Assembly (NCBI RefSeq): GCF_040655075.1
Contig: NZ_JBFAJC010000016.1
Span: 1 to 64,000, forward strand
Length of the DNA stretch: 64,000 nt
Origin: Actinoallomurus sp040655075
GTDB taxonomy: Bacteria > Actinomycetota > Actinomycetes > Streptosporangiales > Streptosporangiaceae
Direction of reading: 5' to 3'
Made by a program: the position numbers and the translations under genes. Numbering within the stretch: position 1 is the first letter of the stretch; the number at the start of each line of letters is the position of its first letter. Positions 9,529 through 20,100 of this stretch are shown here, in pieces. The notes below the pieces were generated by a model, which made no database searches, was not told where the DNA came from, and saw nothing but the letters and a program-made list of their open reading frames with translations.

Positions 9529-10176
9529 ATGGCAGCGCCACAAGTGCTCGCGGTCCTGAACGTACGCGACCGCCGTCAGATCGGGACGATCGAGCTGACG
9601 GCCGACGGCGAGCTGCTCGCCGCGCCCCGAGGCGTCCGCCGGATGGTCGAGCGGATGTCGGAGGTATACGAATGGAACCCACGGGAGGCGTTCGACGGAC
9701 TCCACGGGTGGAGCGACGGCTACCTCGAGATCGTCGCGACGGTGCCCGTCGCCCGGGCATTCGACGGCGCCGACCCCCAGACCGGCGAGCCGTACTTCAA
9801 CCCCGACCACCCGGTCATCGACGACGACACCGAACGCCGGCGACTGGCCACCTACCTGAAGGCCGGCCGCCCCATCCTGACCACCACCGCACGCGAAATC
9901 GACCGGGTCGACCACTCCCGCGGCAAGGTGGTGCCGCAAAGCTTCCGGACGGACGGCACCTGGACCTGGACCGACACGGTCACCTACTACCTCGAAACCC
10001 ACAGGCTGGCACCCGACCCCGAACTCCACGCCCACATCACCGCCGCACGATACGAGTGCCCCCGAGTCGACGACGCCTCAGCCGAACGAGCGCTGAGACA
10101 CCTCTACCGCTCATCCGGCAGCGAACGGCAAACGCCACCGACCCCCGCCAGCGGCGCCGGTTCCCCCGCGTATTGA
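9529..10176 (+). CDS. Conserved hypothetical protein, first copy of the duplicated module gene
   Basis: A 215-residue protein starting 3 nt after the previous stop. It is almost identical over about 200 residues to the product of 16196-16996, including the DNA around the start (tacttagaccatggcagc in both). The copies part at a Pro/Ser-rich stretch near residue 207, after which this one stops early (SPAY) while the other runs 55 residues further, so this copy is probably 3'-truncated by recombination. Tryptophan-rich motifs (LHGWSDGYLE, WTWTDTVTYYLE) are visible but I cannot assign a family. It follows a giant effector in both modules, so a role common to both rather than tip-specific immunity is likely. 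Confidence 0.8.
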   Translation: MAAPQVLAVLNVRDRRQIGTIELTADGELLAAPRGVRRMVERMSEVYEWNPREAFDGLHGWSDGYLEIVATVPVARAFDGADPQTGEPYFNPDHPVIDDDTERRRLATYLKAGRPILTTTAREIDRVDHSRGKVVPQSFRTDGTWTWTDTVTYYLETHRLAPDPELHAHITAARYECPRVDDASAERALRHLYRSSGSERQTPPTPASGAGSPAY

Positions 10177-10355
10177 AAAGGGACACCATGGACGGTGGAA
10201 CCGATCGAGAAGCCGACGAGTCTATTCTAGTGCCGAGGGCTATGGACGGGCCGCGATGGAGTTATTAGGGGATTTCTGGACGCAGTGCACTCAGGTTGAG
10301 CCACGCTCGCTGCCTTGTGGTCCTGGTGTGACCAACGTCCGACAGGGGGTGAGCG

Positions 10356-10880
10356 GTGGCCGCCGGTTTTGATGTCGAGTTCGAGTCGTGGGCGAGGTCG
10401 GGTCGGGGTTTTGGTGAGTTGTCCGACACGTTAGCCACGGCGGTGGACACGCTGGTGGGTGATTTGTCGGGGGCGGGGGCGGCTTGGGGTAACGATGATA
10501 TTGGTCAGGCGTTCCTGAAAGGAAGTGAGGGGTCGCCTGGTTTTGGTGCGGCGCGGGATGGGTGTTTAGCGGCGCTTGCGGATGCGGTGAATCTGGTGCG
10601 GGCGACCGGGGGGATGTTAGTGGTGGCCGGTCAGCAGTACCAGGTGGCCGAGTCGGCGTCCACGGTGGGTGGGGACGTTCCGAAGGGCGCGGACCATGAC
10701 GCGGTGGCGGCCAAAGACCCGTATCGGTTGCCGAAGGGTGAGTTCGATCAGCCGGTGGGTGAGTTCGATTCGCTGCCGGAGATCGTGCAGCAGGGGTTGT
10801 TCTTCTTGGAAATGCTGGTGGGGGGTGTCAGTGGCCGGACGGGAGCATGGACGGCCTGGCCCGAATGCAGACGGCACTGA
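10356..10880 (+). CDS. WXG100/ESX secretion-target-like protein
   Basis: A 174-residue protein from a GTG preceded by gacaggggg. Residues ~1-100 are predicted helical with a central AWGNDDIG motif, similar to the WXG turn of type VII secretion targets; the rest is a polar tail with a final LPEIVQQGLFFLE helix. Its 3' end overlaps the start of the giant gene (ATG at 10847) by 34 nt, implying translational coupling. In CpnT-like systems a small WXG partner pairs with the N-terminal domain of the big effector, and that role is inferred here. The region is G/T-rich on the coding strand, unlike the C-rich toxin body downstream. Confidence 0.8.
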   Translation: MAAGFDVEFESWARSGRGFGELSDTLATAVDTLVGDLSGAGAAWGNDDIGQAFLKGSEGSPGFGAARDGCLAALADAVNLVRATGGMLVVAGQQYQVAESASTVGGDVPKGADHDAVAAKDPYRLPKGEFDQPVGEFDSLPEIVQQGLFFLEMLVGGVSGRTGAWTAWPECRRH

Positions 10881-13800
10881 CCACATGCGCGGACGCGTTC
10901 GGAACGTCGGCGGGTGAGTTGGACGGTCACGCCGGTGCGGTCGTAAACGCCAACGCCGGTGAGGCCACCGACAAGTTCAAGACCTTCGCTCAGGCGTTGT
11001 CGGGTGGGGGTGAGGCGGGAGGGCTGCGGTTTTTAGCGCAGTCGTTACGGGATCTGGCCTCATGGGTGGACAGCCTGCAGGCGCAGAAGCGGGCGGCGCG
11101 GCTGCAGTTCGAGCTTTCGTGTGCGTTCGTGGTGATCACGATGGCGATCGGGCTCGCCTGGTCGTTTTTCACCGCGGGTGCCTCAGAGGCGGCGGCGGCC
11201 GGCGCGTCGGAGGCCGAAGGGTTCGCGCTCAAGACCTTCCTGCAACGTATCGCGGTGTGGGCGGGGCAGCATCAGGTGTTGTCTGGCGCGCTGGTGGGGG
11301 CGTGGTTCGGGGCGGGGATGGATGCTTCGGGGCAGTATGCGCGGATTCATGAGGGGGTGCAGAAGGGCTGGAATTGGAGCGAGTTCGGCAAATCGGTGGG
11401 GATGGGTGCGGTTGCCGGTGGGGTGATGGGGGTCGCGGGGCGTGCGGTGGCCCGCCAGGGCAATCCGTTGACGACGAAGCTGGCCGATTGGATGGCGGCG
11501 CCCGGGATGAAGGGGGTCGGTGCCCGGTTCGGGTTCGCCGGAACGACGGGTACGGCGGGGAATCTGGCCGGTCAGGCGATCTTCGACCCGGATCACATGA
11601 ATGTGGGTCAGGCGGCGGCGTTCGGGTTCGGCATGGCCGGGTTCGGGGGTGCCAAAGAACTCGGCCAGCATGTGGCAGGCCGGTTCGGCCGCGACGGTGG
11701 TGGGTCAACCACCGGTGGCGGTGATGACGGGCCCCCGCCCCCGTCTGGAGGGTCCTCACAGGGCGATGACGGGCCGCCACCGCCTCCTCCCGGCGGAGGA
11801 GCCGACCGCCCGAACTCGGGCCGAGGGAGCGGAGACGACAATCCGCCCCCTCCACCTCCTGGTAGCGGTGGAGGCCGCCCGGAGGCGGACACGGGCGGTG
11901 GGGGCGGCGGTCACGCCCTGCCCCCTGGCGGCACCACCGGCAGCGCCGGCGGCCCGCACACCACCGAACTCGCCGGCGACCGCGAAACCCCCACCACCGG
12001 CGGTGCGGGTCAGGCGCCCGACACACCGCTCACCGGCGGGCAGGACAGGCCCATCACCGGCGGCAATACCGGACACACCGGCGGTGACATGGGCAGCACC
12101 GACCGCGGGCCGGCCACACCGCCCCAGCCCGGCCCGGCCGCACTCCCGCCACGCCCCGGCGAACCGGCACGCCCGAGCATCGCCGAGCTGTTGAACCGCG
12201 ACGGCCGGCCCGGACCCCGCACCGGCCGTCCCGAGGGCCCGGCCGGTAACACCCCCCGGCCTGGTGAGACCGGCCCGGGGTCCGGAAACGACCCAAGGCC
12301 GGGCGAAGGCGGCAGCGGCACGAAACCCGGTGAGGGACCCACCGGCGGCCGGCCCCGGCCCGCCTCAGAAGAGCACGCGACTCCCGACCCGACTCGCCTC
12401 GAGGAGCGAGGACTCGGCGTCTCGGAACCGATCACACCCGAGATCCAGCGACCGGCGACGGGCAAGTCGATCGCTGAAATCCTCAATCCCTCCGAGCACG
12501 AGCCGCTGACCGAGAACGCTCCACGCACGGAGGCGTCGCCCGACCGCCCCGACCTACGGCGGTCGACGCCGACCGGCGAGCCGGACCCTGCCGGCACGGC
12601 GGACGGCGCCGGTCACGCCGATCAGGTCGGTGACCACTGGGAGGACGATCTCGACGGCGGCTTCGATTTCCTCGGAGACCTTCCGCCGCACCAGAGGGAC
12701 GCCGTCGAGCGGCTCCTGGACGACGATGGCATCCGCCGCCTGAACGAGGCGCTGGCCAGCGACGACCCCCACGTACGCGCCGAGGCGCAGGCGTGGGCCC
12801 AGGACGCGAGTGAGGGACTGGGAGCCCTTCCGGCCGCCGAACGACAGACGGTCTACCACTACACGTCGCTGCCGGCCGACCGGCTGGCCGAGTTGGTCCC
12901 CGGCGCCGACGTGACGATGCACGGCATGCTGGACACGGCCTCGATTCACGCTCCGGACCACGGTCACCCGGTGGAGATTGTGATCCACTCCAGGACCGGA
13001 GCCGACGTCTCGATCCTCACCGGCCGCGACCAGGTCGTCTTCAGGCCGGAAACGCGCTTCCGCGTCCTGGCCGAAGAGCACATCGAACTACCCATGGACA
13101 GCGCGCACGAGAACGTCCAGCCGATCCATCGGATCTTCGTCGCCGAGCTTCCGCCGGACGGCACGCCGCTGCCGGGGACCGCCGGGCACCCGGACACCGC
13201 GATGCATCCGCAGCCCATGGACCAGCGGTTGCGGAATGTCTACGACATCGCCCGTGAGGAGACCCCGGCGGGCGTCGCCTACTTCCACCCGGACGATCAG
13301 TCGTACGCGGCTCTGGTGATGGCGGCGAACCAGACCGCCCCCGTGGACGGAGTCTTCACCCTCGACCTGCACGCGAACTCCTCGAACGGGCGAGCGGGCA
13401 CGGAGCCTCTGACCGGCCGGGACATCGCGACCCTGCTGAGCCACGAGCCGAGGTTCGCCCAGCCATCCGGTCACCCGGACGGTGACGGCCGACCGGTTGT
13501 CCTGCGCTCTCTGGGGTGCCGCAGCGGGCAGGGGATGCGTCCGCTGGCACAGGAGATCGCCAACGAGACCGGTCGCATCGTCATCGCTCCCGACAACGAG
13601 GTGTGGGTCGACTCGAACGGCAGCCCGCAGGTCAGCGCCCCGAGCGTCGGTGCCGACGGTCGTCCCATTCCGATGCGCTTTCCCCCGGAGGGCGCATGGC
13701 GGATCTTCATTCCCGAAGACGGCCGAGTCCTTCCGCAGAGCCATGAGCCGGCGCCCGGCGGGCGCGAGGGCGGCGAGACACCGGGGCACGGCCCGTCCAC

Positions 13801-15829
13801 CGACCTGCCGCGCGAACCCCAGCCGACCCGTCCCGATGGGCCACCGTCCGGTCCGCGCGAACCGCAGCCGGCGCGTCCTGATGAGCCGCCGTCCCATCCG
13901 CACGAGCTGCGCCGGAGCGCGCCCGAGGATGGGGCGCCGTCAGGGCACGGTGAGCCTCCGGCCGCCGCGGACCCGCACGCTCAGCGCCGCGAGGAACTCG
14001 CCCAGAGCGTCGCTACCGGCATCGATCATCCCCATACCAGGGTCCTCGGCCACGCCGACACCCCCTCGAGTCACTTCCCCACGATGGCCAAACAGGTAGA
14101 GCTCGTCACCTTCAACGACGGGACGCACGCGGTCCGCAAGGAGATGAGGGTCGGCTGGGAGGATCAGGCCGACCGCGAGGAACTCGGCGCGCTGGTCGGC
14201 GGCGCCGTCGATGCGCCGGTGCCACGCGTGTACCGGGAGAGCGACCGTGTCCTTTACATGGACTACATCGAGGGCGACTCTGCGTTCGTCCAGCACCCGA
14301 CCAGCTGGGACCCTTCGGACTTGGACCATCTCGGCTATCAGAACACCCGTGGCGGCAAGCTCCTCGGTCTTCTCGATCTCCTGATCCAAAACTCCGATCG
14401 ACACAACCGCAACTGGATCATCACCGATGGGGACGTCTTTGGAATCGACCACAATCTGGCCTTCCACGGAAGAGACGTCGACACCACCGCCAACTCGTTC
14501 GCCGCGCATTTCGCGGATCTCGAAAGGGTCAGCGAGGGGAACTACGAACTCGTCTGGAAGCCCAACGATCTGTCCCCAAGCGATGTCGCGCTGATCAGGA
14601 GCCGGCTCGAAGCGCTACGTCCGGAATTCGAACGGCTCGGACACGGAGACGACTGGTACGACGACATGATGCGCCGTTTCACGCACATCGAGGAGAACGC
14701 CCGGGGAGAGACTTCGCTGCTGGCCGCCGATGCGCCCGAGATCTCCGCCGAGCCCCGTGCCGCCGATGACCTCCCGACCACCCGACCAGACTCCACTCCG
14801 GTTCGTGACTCCGCGGATCCGTTCAACGAGAACCGAGACGAGGGGGATGACGGGCCGACCGCGCCCGCGGCCCCACCGAGGCCGAAGGGCCCCCAAGACC
14901 CTGTCGACGGCGGCTCGGCCCTCCGGCCGGACGAGGCCGACCGGCACTCTCCCGAACAGGACGACGGCGTCACCGACCACCAACTCGGCAGGAGCGACGA
15001 GCCCGCTCATCGCACCTCAGCGGAACCGGACCGATTCGCCGAATGGGGGGATCGCGCCGACGCCATCCGGCAGGCCCTGCCCCCGGATGGCCTGCCGCAC
15101 GATGGCAACCTGCGGGACATCGTGCAGTCAACGCCCGATATGTCCCCGATCCACCCCGACGTCCGACAGTGGATTGATGACGCCCTATCGTTCGATCACC
15201 CGGCGAGCGGCCTGCGTCTCTCGATCGACGAGGTCGGCGTCTTCGGCGACCAGGCGATAATCAGTGGCGAGTTCTTCGATCGCGACGGACAGCCGCAAGG
15301 TGTCCTGGTACTCGAGTTCCACGCCAAGCCGGACCGGGAACCCTATATGAAGATCGGCCTGGTGGAACTGTACGGGGATAACCAAGGACGCGGGATCGGC
15401 GTCGACGTGATGAACCGGCTGGAGAACCTGCTCATCGCTCAGGATGTTCCGGAGATCACGCTCTGGGCCAACATCGACATCGGCGGATATGCCTGGGTCC
15501 TGTATGGATTTGACTTCGACAGCAGGCTCCCCTTAGCGGAGAGCGGCCTGCCAGGGGTCGTCGAGGCGGTGAACGATCACATCGACTCTGGCCGGATGTC
15601 CCCCGAGGGACTCCGGCAGTGGGCGGCAATGGCCGACCGGGCGACTCCCGAGGCATGGGGGACCCCCGGGAGGATCACCGCGTACGAGATCAGCCGGCTG
15701 GGCTGGGAGAATCGGCGACCCGATACGGACGGCCGCATGACCTGGGACGGCAAGGAGATCTTGCGTGGTACCGGATGGGCAGGCGTCCGCTTCCTCGAAC
15801 CGCCCGAACCACGGACGGATGGGGAATGA
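10847..15829 (+). CDS. Giant multi-domain polymorphic toxin-like protein with ESX N-terminus and GNAT-like C-terminus
   Basis: A complete 1660-residue chain. Residues 1-90 are a WXG-like helical domain; ~91-110 form a hydrophobic helix, then an Ala/Gly-rich module to ~280, the CpnT-like type VII targeting layout. A Pro/Gly linker runs ~285-600. An ART-like domain (~608-771) has VYHYTS, HGMLDT and a VVFRPETRFRV strand. A caspase-like domain (~788-961) has DLHAN and a GCRSG cysteine. A kinase-like domain (~1042-1291) has NSDRHNRNWI and GIDHN. The C-terminal domain (~1395-1565) has a GNAT-like acetyl-CoA motif (NQGRGIG) and GGYAWVLYGFDF. Three central modules are shared with the giant at 1-8952 while the tip differs, the hallmark of polymorphic toxins. 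Substrates are unknown. Confidence 0.88.
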   Translation: MDGLARMQTALTTCADAFGTSAGELDGHAGAVVNANAGEATDKFKTFAQALSGGGEAGGLRFLAQSLRDLASWVDSLQAQKRAARLQFELSCAFVVITMAIGLAWSFFTAGASEAAAAGASEAEGFALKTFLQRIAVWAGQHQVLSGALVGAWFGAGMDASGQYARIHEGVQKGWNWSEFGKSVGMGAVAGGVMGVAGRAVARQGNPLTTKLADWMAAPGMKGVGARFGFAGTTGTAGNLAGQAIFDPDHMNVGQAAAFGFGMAGFGGAKELGQHVAGRFGRDGGGSTTGGGDDGPPPPSGGSSQGDDGPPPPPPGGGADRPNSGRGSGDDNPPPPPPGSGGGRPEADTGGGGGGHALPPGGTTGSAGGPHTTELAGDRETPTTGGAGQAPDTPLTGGQDRPITGGNTGHTGGDMGSTDRGPATPPQPGPAALPPRPGEPARPSIAELLNRDGRPGPRTGRPEGPAGNTPRPGETGPGSGNDPRPGEGGSGTKPGEGPTGGRPRPASEEHATPDPTRLEERGLGVSEPITPEIQRPATGKSIAEILNPSEHEPLTENAPRTEASPDRPDLRRSTPTGEPDPAGTADGAGHADQVGDHWEDDLDGGFDFLGDLPPHQRDAVERLLDDDGIRRLNEALASDDPHVRAEAQAWAQDASEGLGALPAAERQTVYHYTSLPADRLAELVPGADVTMHGMLDTASIHAPDHGHPVEIVIHSRTGADVSILTGRDQVVFRPETRFRVLAEEHIELPMDSAHENVQPIHRIFVAELPPDGTPLPGTAGHPDTAMHPQPMDQRLRNVYDIAREETPAGVAYFHPDDQSYAALVMAANQTAPVDGVFTLDLHANSSNGRAGTEPLTGRDIATLLSHEPRFAQPSGHPDGDGRPVVLRSLGCRSGQGMRPLAQEIANETGRIVIAPDNEVWVDSNGSPQVSAPSVGADGRPIPMRFPPEGAWRIFIPEDGRVLPQSHEPAPGGREGGETPGHGPSTDLPREPQPTRPDGPPSGPREPQPARPDEPPSHPHELRRSAPEDGAPSGHGEPPAAADPHAQRREELAQSVATGIDHPHTRVLGHADTPSSHFPTMAKQVELVTFNDGTHAVRKEMRVGWEDQADREELGALVGGAVDAPVPRVYRESDRVLYMDYIEGDSAFVQHPTSWDPSDLDHLGYQNTRGGKLLGLLDLLIQNSDRHNRNWIITDGDVFGIDHNLAFHGRDVDTTANSFAAHFADLERVSEGNYELVWKPNDLSPSDVALIRSRLEALRPEFERLGHGDDWYDDMMRRFTHIEENARGETSLLAADAPEISAEPRAADDLPTTRPDSTPVRDSADPFNENRDEGDDGPTAPAAPPRPKGPQDPVDGGSALRPDEADRHSPEQDDGVTDHQLGRSDEPAHRTSAEPDRFAEWGDRADAIRQALPPDGLPHDGNLRDIVQSTPDMSPIHPDVRQWIDDALSFDHPASGLRLSIDEVGVFGDQAIISGEFFDRDGQPQGVLVLEFHAKPDREPYMKIGLVELYGDNQGRGIGVDVMNRLENLLIAQDVPEITLWANIDIGGYAWVLYGFDFDSRLPLAESGLPGVVEAVNDHIDSGRMSPEGLRQWAAMADRATPEAWGTPGRITAYEISRLGWENRRPDTDGRMTWDGKEILRGTGWAGVRFLEPPEPRTDGE

Positions 15830-15865
15830 ACTCCGGCGGAGGAGAGGTACGGGAGGTGAAAGACC

Positions 15866-16192
15866 GTGATCACTCCGGAAAAGCTTGAACGCGAGCGGAG
15901 GAAGGCCCTCAGTCGTCTTGCGGATCTGCACCGGCAATGGGCACGACGGTACGCCGACGTCGCCCCGTTCAACACCGAACATGCCAGCCCGGGCCCACGA
16001 GGCACCGACTACGCGTTGCACCACGTGGACGCGTCGGCGACCGCAGAGCAGGAAGAAGAGTTCCAGCGGCTCGCCGCCGAGGCGATGCGTCCGTTCCAGG
16101 AGATGGCTGAGGAATACGCTCGCCAGCAACGTGAGAGCGGCACGGCCGAACGGGGGAACAACGCTCGGGATAGTGCAGGAGGCGATACTTAG
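15866..16192 (+). CDS. Small helical hypothetical protein, candidate immunity partner of giant 2
   Basis: A 108-residue charged, largely alpha-helical protein from a GTG with ggaggtg 8 nt upstream. No family recognised; visible features are LHRQWARRYADVAPFN near the N-terminus and a Glu-rich second half. It sits 36 nt after the GNAT-tipped giant and 3 nt before the duplicated conserved gene. The same slot in module 1 is occupied by an unrelated 181-residue protein, so this is the best candidate for a tip-specific immunity or accessory factor. The role is inferred from context only. Confidence 0.78.
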   Translation: MITPEKLERERRKALSRLADLHRQWARRYADVAPFNTEHASPGPRGTDYALHHVDASATAEQEEEFQRLAAEAMRPFQEMAEEYARQQRESGTAERGNNARDSAGGDT

Positions 16193-16195
16193 ACC

Positions 16196-16996
16196 ATGGC
16201 AGCGCCAGAAGTGCTCGCGGTCCTGAACGTACGCGACCGCCGTCAGATCGGGACGATCGAGCTGACGGCCGACGGCGATCTGCTCGCCGCGCCCCGAGGC
16301 GTCCGCCGGATGGTCGAGCGGATGTCAGAGGTTTACGAGTGGAGCCCACGGGAGGCCTTCGACGGACTCCACGGGTGGAGCGACGGCTACCTCGAGATCG
16401 TCGCGATGGTGCCCGTCGCGCGGGTCTTCGACGGCGCCGACCCCCAGACCGGCGAACCGTACTTCGCCGCCGACCATCCGGTCATCGACGACGACACCGA
16501 ACGTCAGCGGCTGGCCACCTACCTGAAGGCCGGCCGCCCCATCCTGACCACCACCGCACGCGAAATCGACCGGATGGACCACTCCCGCGGCAAGGTAGTG
16601 CCGCTGAGCTTCCGGACGGACGGCAGCTGGACCTGGACCGACACGGTCACCTACTACCTCGAAACCCACAGGCTGGCACCCGACCCCGAACTCCACGCCC
16701 ACATCACCGCCGCACGATACGAGTGCCCCCAAGTCGACGACACCTCGACCGAACGAGCACTGAGACACCTCTACCGCTCATCCGGCAGCGAACCGCAAAC
16801 ACCACCGACCCCCGCCAGCGGCGGCGGCTCCCCCACATTCACCGTCTCCGGTGACCCGGCACCGCCGCCGATCACGTTGAAGAGCGGCGACGGCACCCTC
16901 AACGTGGCACCGAATCTCACGCCCGAGGAATTCGAAATCCTGGAGCGCATGCGCCGAGGTCTACGGGATCGGCCTTCGGGAGACCAACCGGCCTAG
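16196..16996 (+). CDS. Conserved hypothetical protein, second and full-length copy of the duplicated module gene
   Basis: 266 residues, nearly identical to the product of 9529-10176 over the first ~200 and with an extra C-terminal segment (SGDGTLNVAPNLTPEEFEIL). It begins 3 nt after the preceding stop and ends 15 nt before a strong hairpin terminator, closing the operon. High identity against the diverged surrounding genes suggests recent duplication or gene conversion. No signal peptide or membrane segment is seen and the function is unknown. Confidence 0.82.
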   Translation: MAAPEVLAVLNVRDRRQIGTIELTADGDLLAAPRGVRRMVERMSEVYEWSPREAFDGLHGWSDGYLEIVAMVPVARVFDGADPQTGEPYFAADHPVIDDDTERQRLATYLKAGRPILTTTAREIDRMDHSRGKVVPLSFRTDGSWTWTDTVTYYLETHRLAPDPELHAHITAARYECPQVDDTSTERALRHLYRSSGSEPQTPPTPASGGGSPTFTVSGDPAPPPITLKSGDGTLNVAPNLTPEEFEILERMRRGLRDRPSGDQPA

Positions 16997-17011
16997 GGCC
17001 CTAGAACAGAA

Positions 17012-17043
17012 GTCCCGCCGCCACGCGAGCGTGACGGCGGGAC
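17012..17043. terminator. Hairpin terminator, copy A of a perfect 32-bp repeat
   Basis: A GC-rich inverted repeat (gtcccgccg stem) with a short loop, 16 nt after the last gene of the giant-toxin operon. An identical 32 bp occurs at 22953-22984. Seventeen bases further on, both sites also share agatggcgacctcg, which at the second site is the 3' end of the DUF1416 gene. Confidence 0.75.
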
Positions 17044-17138
17044 CTCCGATTTCTACCGCGAGATGGCGACCTCGCCGGGGTCATTCCAGTGGCACACTAG
17101 GCGCTCTGTGACATTCCAGCCGAATGAGGAGTTCGCGG

Positions 17139-20100
17139 GTGCCCGGTGGTCGGTTCGGCCTGTTCGAGCCAGTGCTGCGCTGGATGCGGACCGTGCCGAA
17201 AGGCGTCGCCCAGCAGTCGCGGAAGGTGCTGCCGAAGTTGCGCGGCCTGCGGACCGGCGTGACGAACGCGCGCACGAAGGCGTGGCGTTACGTCTCCCGT
17301 TCGACGACCCGCGACCCGATCGACGTGGCGTCGGGTGAGGTCGTGCTGCGCCAGGTCGACATCGACCTGCCCGGCTCGCTCCCGTTGGTCCTCGAACGCA
17401 CGCACGTCTCCTCCTATCGCGAGGGCGCGCTCTTCGGCGCCTCGTGGGCCTCCACGCTGGACCAGCGCGTGGAGGTGGACGGCTCCGGCGTTGTCTTCGC
17501 CGCGGCGGACGGGATGATCCTCGTCTATCCGCCCGTGACGGTTCCCGGTGTCGCCGTGTGGCCCGAGGAAGGGCCGCGCTGGCCGCTCGTGCTGACCGAG
17601 GATGGCGGCTATGAGGTCAACGACCCGCAACTCCGTCGCACACTGCACTTTCCTCCCGGATCGGCCGGCACCTTCCGGCTCGGCGCGATCAGCGACCGCA
17701 ACGGCCGACGGATCGATCTTCTTTACGGGGACGACGGCCAGGGCAGCGCGCCGCGCGAGATCCGGCACTCGGGCGGCTACAGGATCGGCGTCGAGAGCGA
17801 CGACGCGGGGCGCATAACGGCCTTCCGGCTGCTCACCGGTGACGGTGCCGTGCCGCTGGCGCGGTTCGGTTATGAGTCGGGCCGGCTGGCGTACGTGACC
17901 GACGCGTCGGACCGGCCGCTGCGGTTCGAGTACGACGCCGAGGAACGGCTGACCGGCTGGGTCGACCGCAACGGCGGCTGGTACCGCTACGTCTACGACG
18001 AGCACGGCCGCGGCGTCCGCGGCTTCGGAGCCGACGGCTACCTCGACGTCCGGCTCGCCTACGGCGACGGATTCACCGTCGTGACCGACTCTCTGGGGAA
18101 CCGGACAAGGTTCCACCTGAACGAGCGCGGGCAGGTGGTCACGAAGACCGACCCACTGGGACACGTGACCCGCTCGGAGTGGGACCGTTACGACCGGCTG
18201 CTGGCGCGCACCGACCCTCTCGGTGGGGTGGCCCGCTACGCCTATGACGCGATGGGGAACCTCACCGAGGTCGTACGCCCGGACGGTGCACGCTTCACCG
18301 CCGCCTACGACACGCTCGGCCTGCCCACCGAGGTGACCGGCCCCGAGGGTGAGATCTGGCGGCAGGCCTACGACGAGTGCGGCAACCTCATCGTGTCCGT
18401 CGACCCGCTGAACGCGACGACCTCCTACAGGTACGACGAGCGCGGCCACCTGACCGACGTCACCGACCCTCTCGGCGCCGTGACCCGCCTGATGACCGAC
18501 GCCGCCGGGCTGCCGGTCGCCGTCGCCGACCCCGCGGGCGGCACCACCCGGTACACGCGCGACCCGTTCGGGCGCGTGTCCGAGGTCGTCGACCCGGTCG
18601 GCGGCATCACCCGGTACCGGTACACCCCCGAAGGGCGGCTCGCCACGCGCTCGCTGCCGGACGGCGCCACCGAGCGCTGGTTCTATGACGGTGAGGGCAA
18701 CCTCGTCGCCCGCACCGACGCGGCCGGGCACACCACCCGCTTCGAGGTCACCCGCTTCGACGTACGGTCCGCGCAAACCGGGCCGGACGGCGCGCGCACA
18801 GAGTTCACCTATGACACCGAGCTTCGGCTGACCGCGGTCACCGACCCGCGCGGGCTGGTGTGGCGCTACGAATACGACGCCGGCGGTCACCTGATCCGCG
18901 AGACCGACTTTGGCGGACGCACCCTGACGTATGTCTATGACGCATGCGGGCGGCTCTCTGAGCGCGTCAACGGATTGGGCGAGACCACTCGCCTCACCCG
19001 CGACCGGCTCGGCAACGTGACCGAGGTCCGTACCGGCGCCGAGGTGACCACGTTCGCCTACGACCGCGCGGGCCGCCTGGTCCACGCGGTCAACGCCGAC
19101 GCCGACCTCCTTTTCGAGCGCGACGTGTGCGGTCGCGTCACCGCCGAGACCTGCAACGGCCGTACGGTCTCCTCCCGCTACGACGCCACGGGCCGCCGCG
19201 TGTGGCGTCGCACGCCCGCCGGGGCCGAGGCGGCATGGCGCTACGACTCCGCCGGGCGGCCGGCAGTGCTGGAGACGGCCGGCCGGACCCTTCGGTTCGA
19301 CCATGACACCGCGGGCCGGGAGGTCCGCCGGTGGATCGGCGAGACCGCGGTCCTCGACCAGCAGTGGGACTCCAGCCACCGCATGAGAGGGCAGACCCTG
19401 TGGGGCGACCGTGCGACCCGGCGGCCGCTCATGGACCGCGGCTACGCCTACCGGGCCGACGGTCTCGTGCGTGCGATCAGCGACGACACGTTCGGGACCC
19501 GCGATCTGACCCTGGACGCCAACGGGCGGGTCACCGCCGTCCAGGCGCCGGCGTGGAGCGAGCGCTACGCCTACGACCGGGTCGGCGACCTCGTCAACGC
19601 GACGTGGCCAGGCGCGGCATCCGCGGAGGCCACCGGCGAGCGCGAATACGCCGGCCCCCTTCTGCACCGGGCCGGTGAGGTCCGCTACGAACACGACGCC
19701 CAGGGCCGCGTCGTCTCGTCGGGTGGATCCGGAACCTGGCGTTACTCCTGGGACGGCCAGGATCGCCTCGCCGCGGTGATCACGCCGCTCGGTCACCGCT
19801 GGTGCTACCGGTACGACCCGCTGGGGCGCCGCATTGCCAAGCAGCGGCTCGACTCAGGCGGCGAGGTCGTCGAGCAGACCGACTTCACCTGGGACGGCGC
19901 CGTCCTCGCCGAGCAGAGCGAAGCCGTACGGGCGGACTCCAAGATCGTCCGCAGGTCCCTCACGTGGGACTGCGTCCCGGGCGGCCTGCGCCCGCTCACG
20001 CAGGTCGAACGCCCGACGCCAGGGGCCGGTCAGGAGTTCCACGCGGTCATCACCGACCTCACCGGCGCGCCCGCCGAGATGGTGGACACCACCGGGAACA

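Noticed and set aside
17012..17043. Considered as a CRISPR-like or integrase att repeat
   Set aside because: Only two copies exist in the window and each is a perfect hairpin at an operon end, so terminator is the simpler call; the shared downstream 14 bp is reported separately.
17097..19796. 899-codon open frame opposite the RHS gene
   Set aside because: It mirrors YD repeats on the opposite strand, gives Gly/Arg/Val-rich sequence without any domain, and overlaps a well-supported RHS protein.
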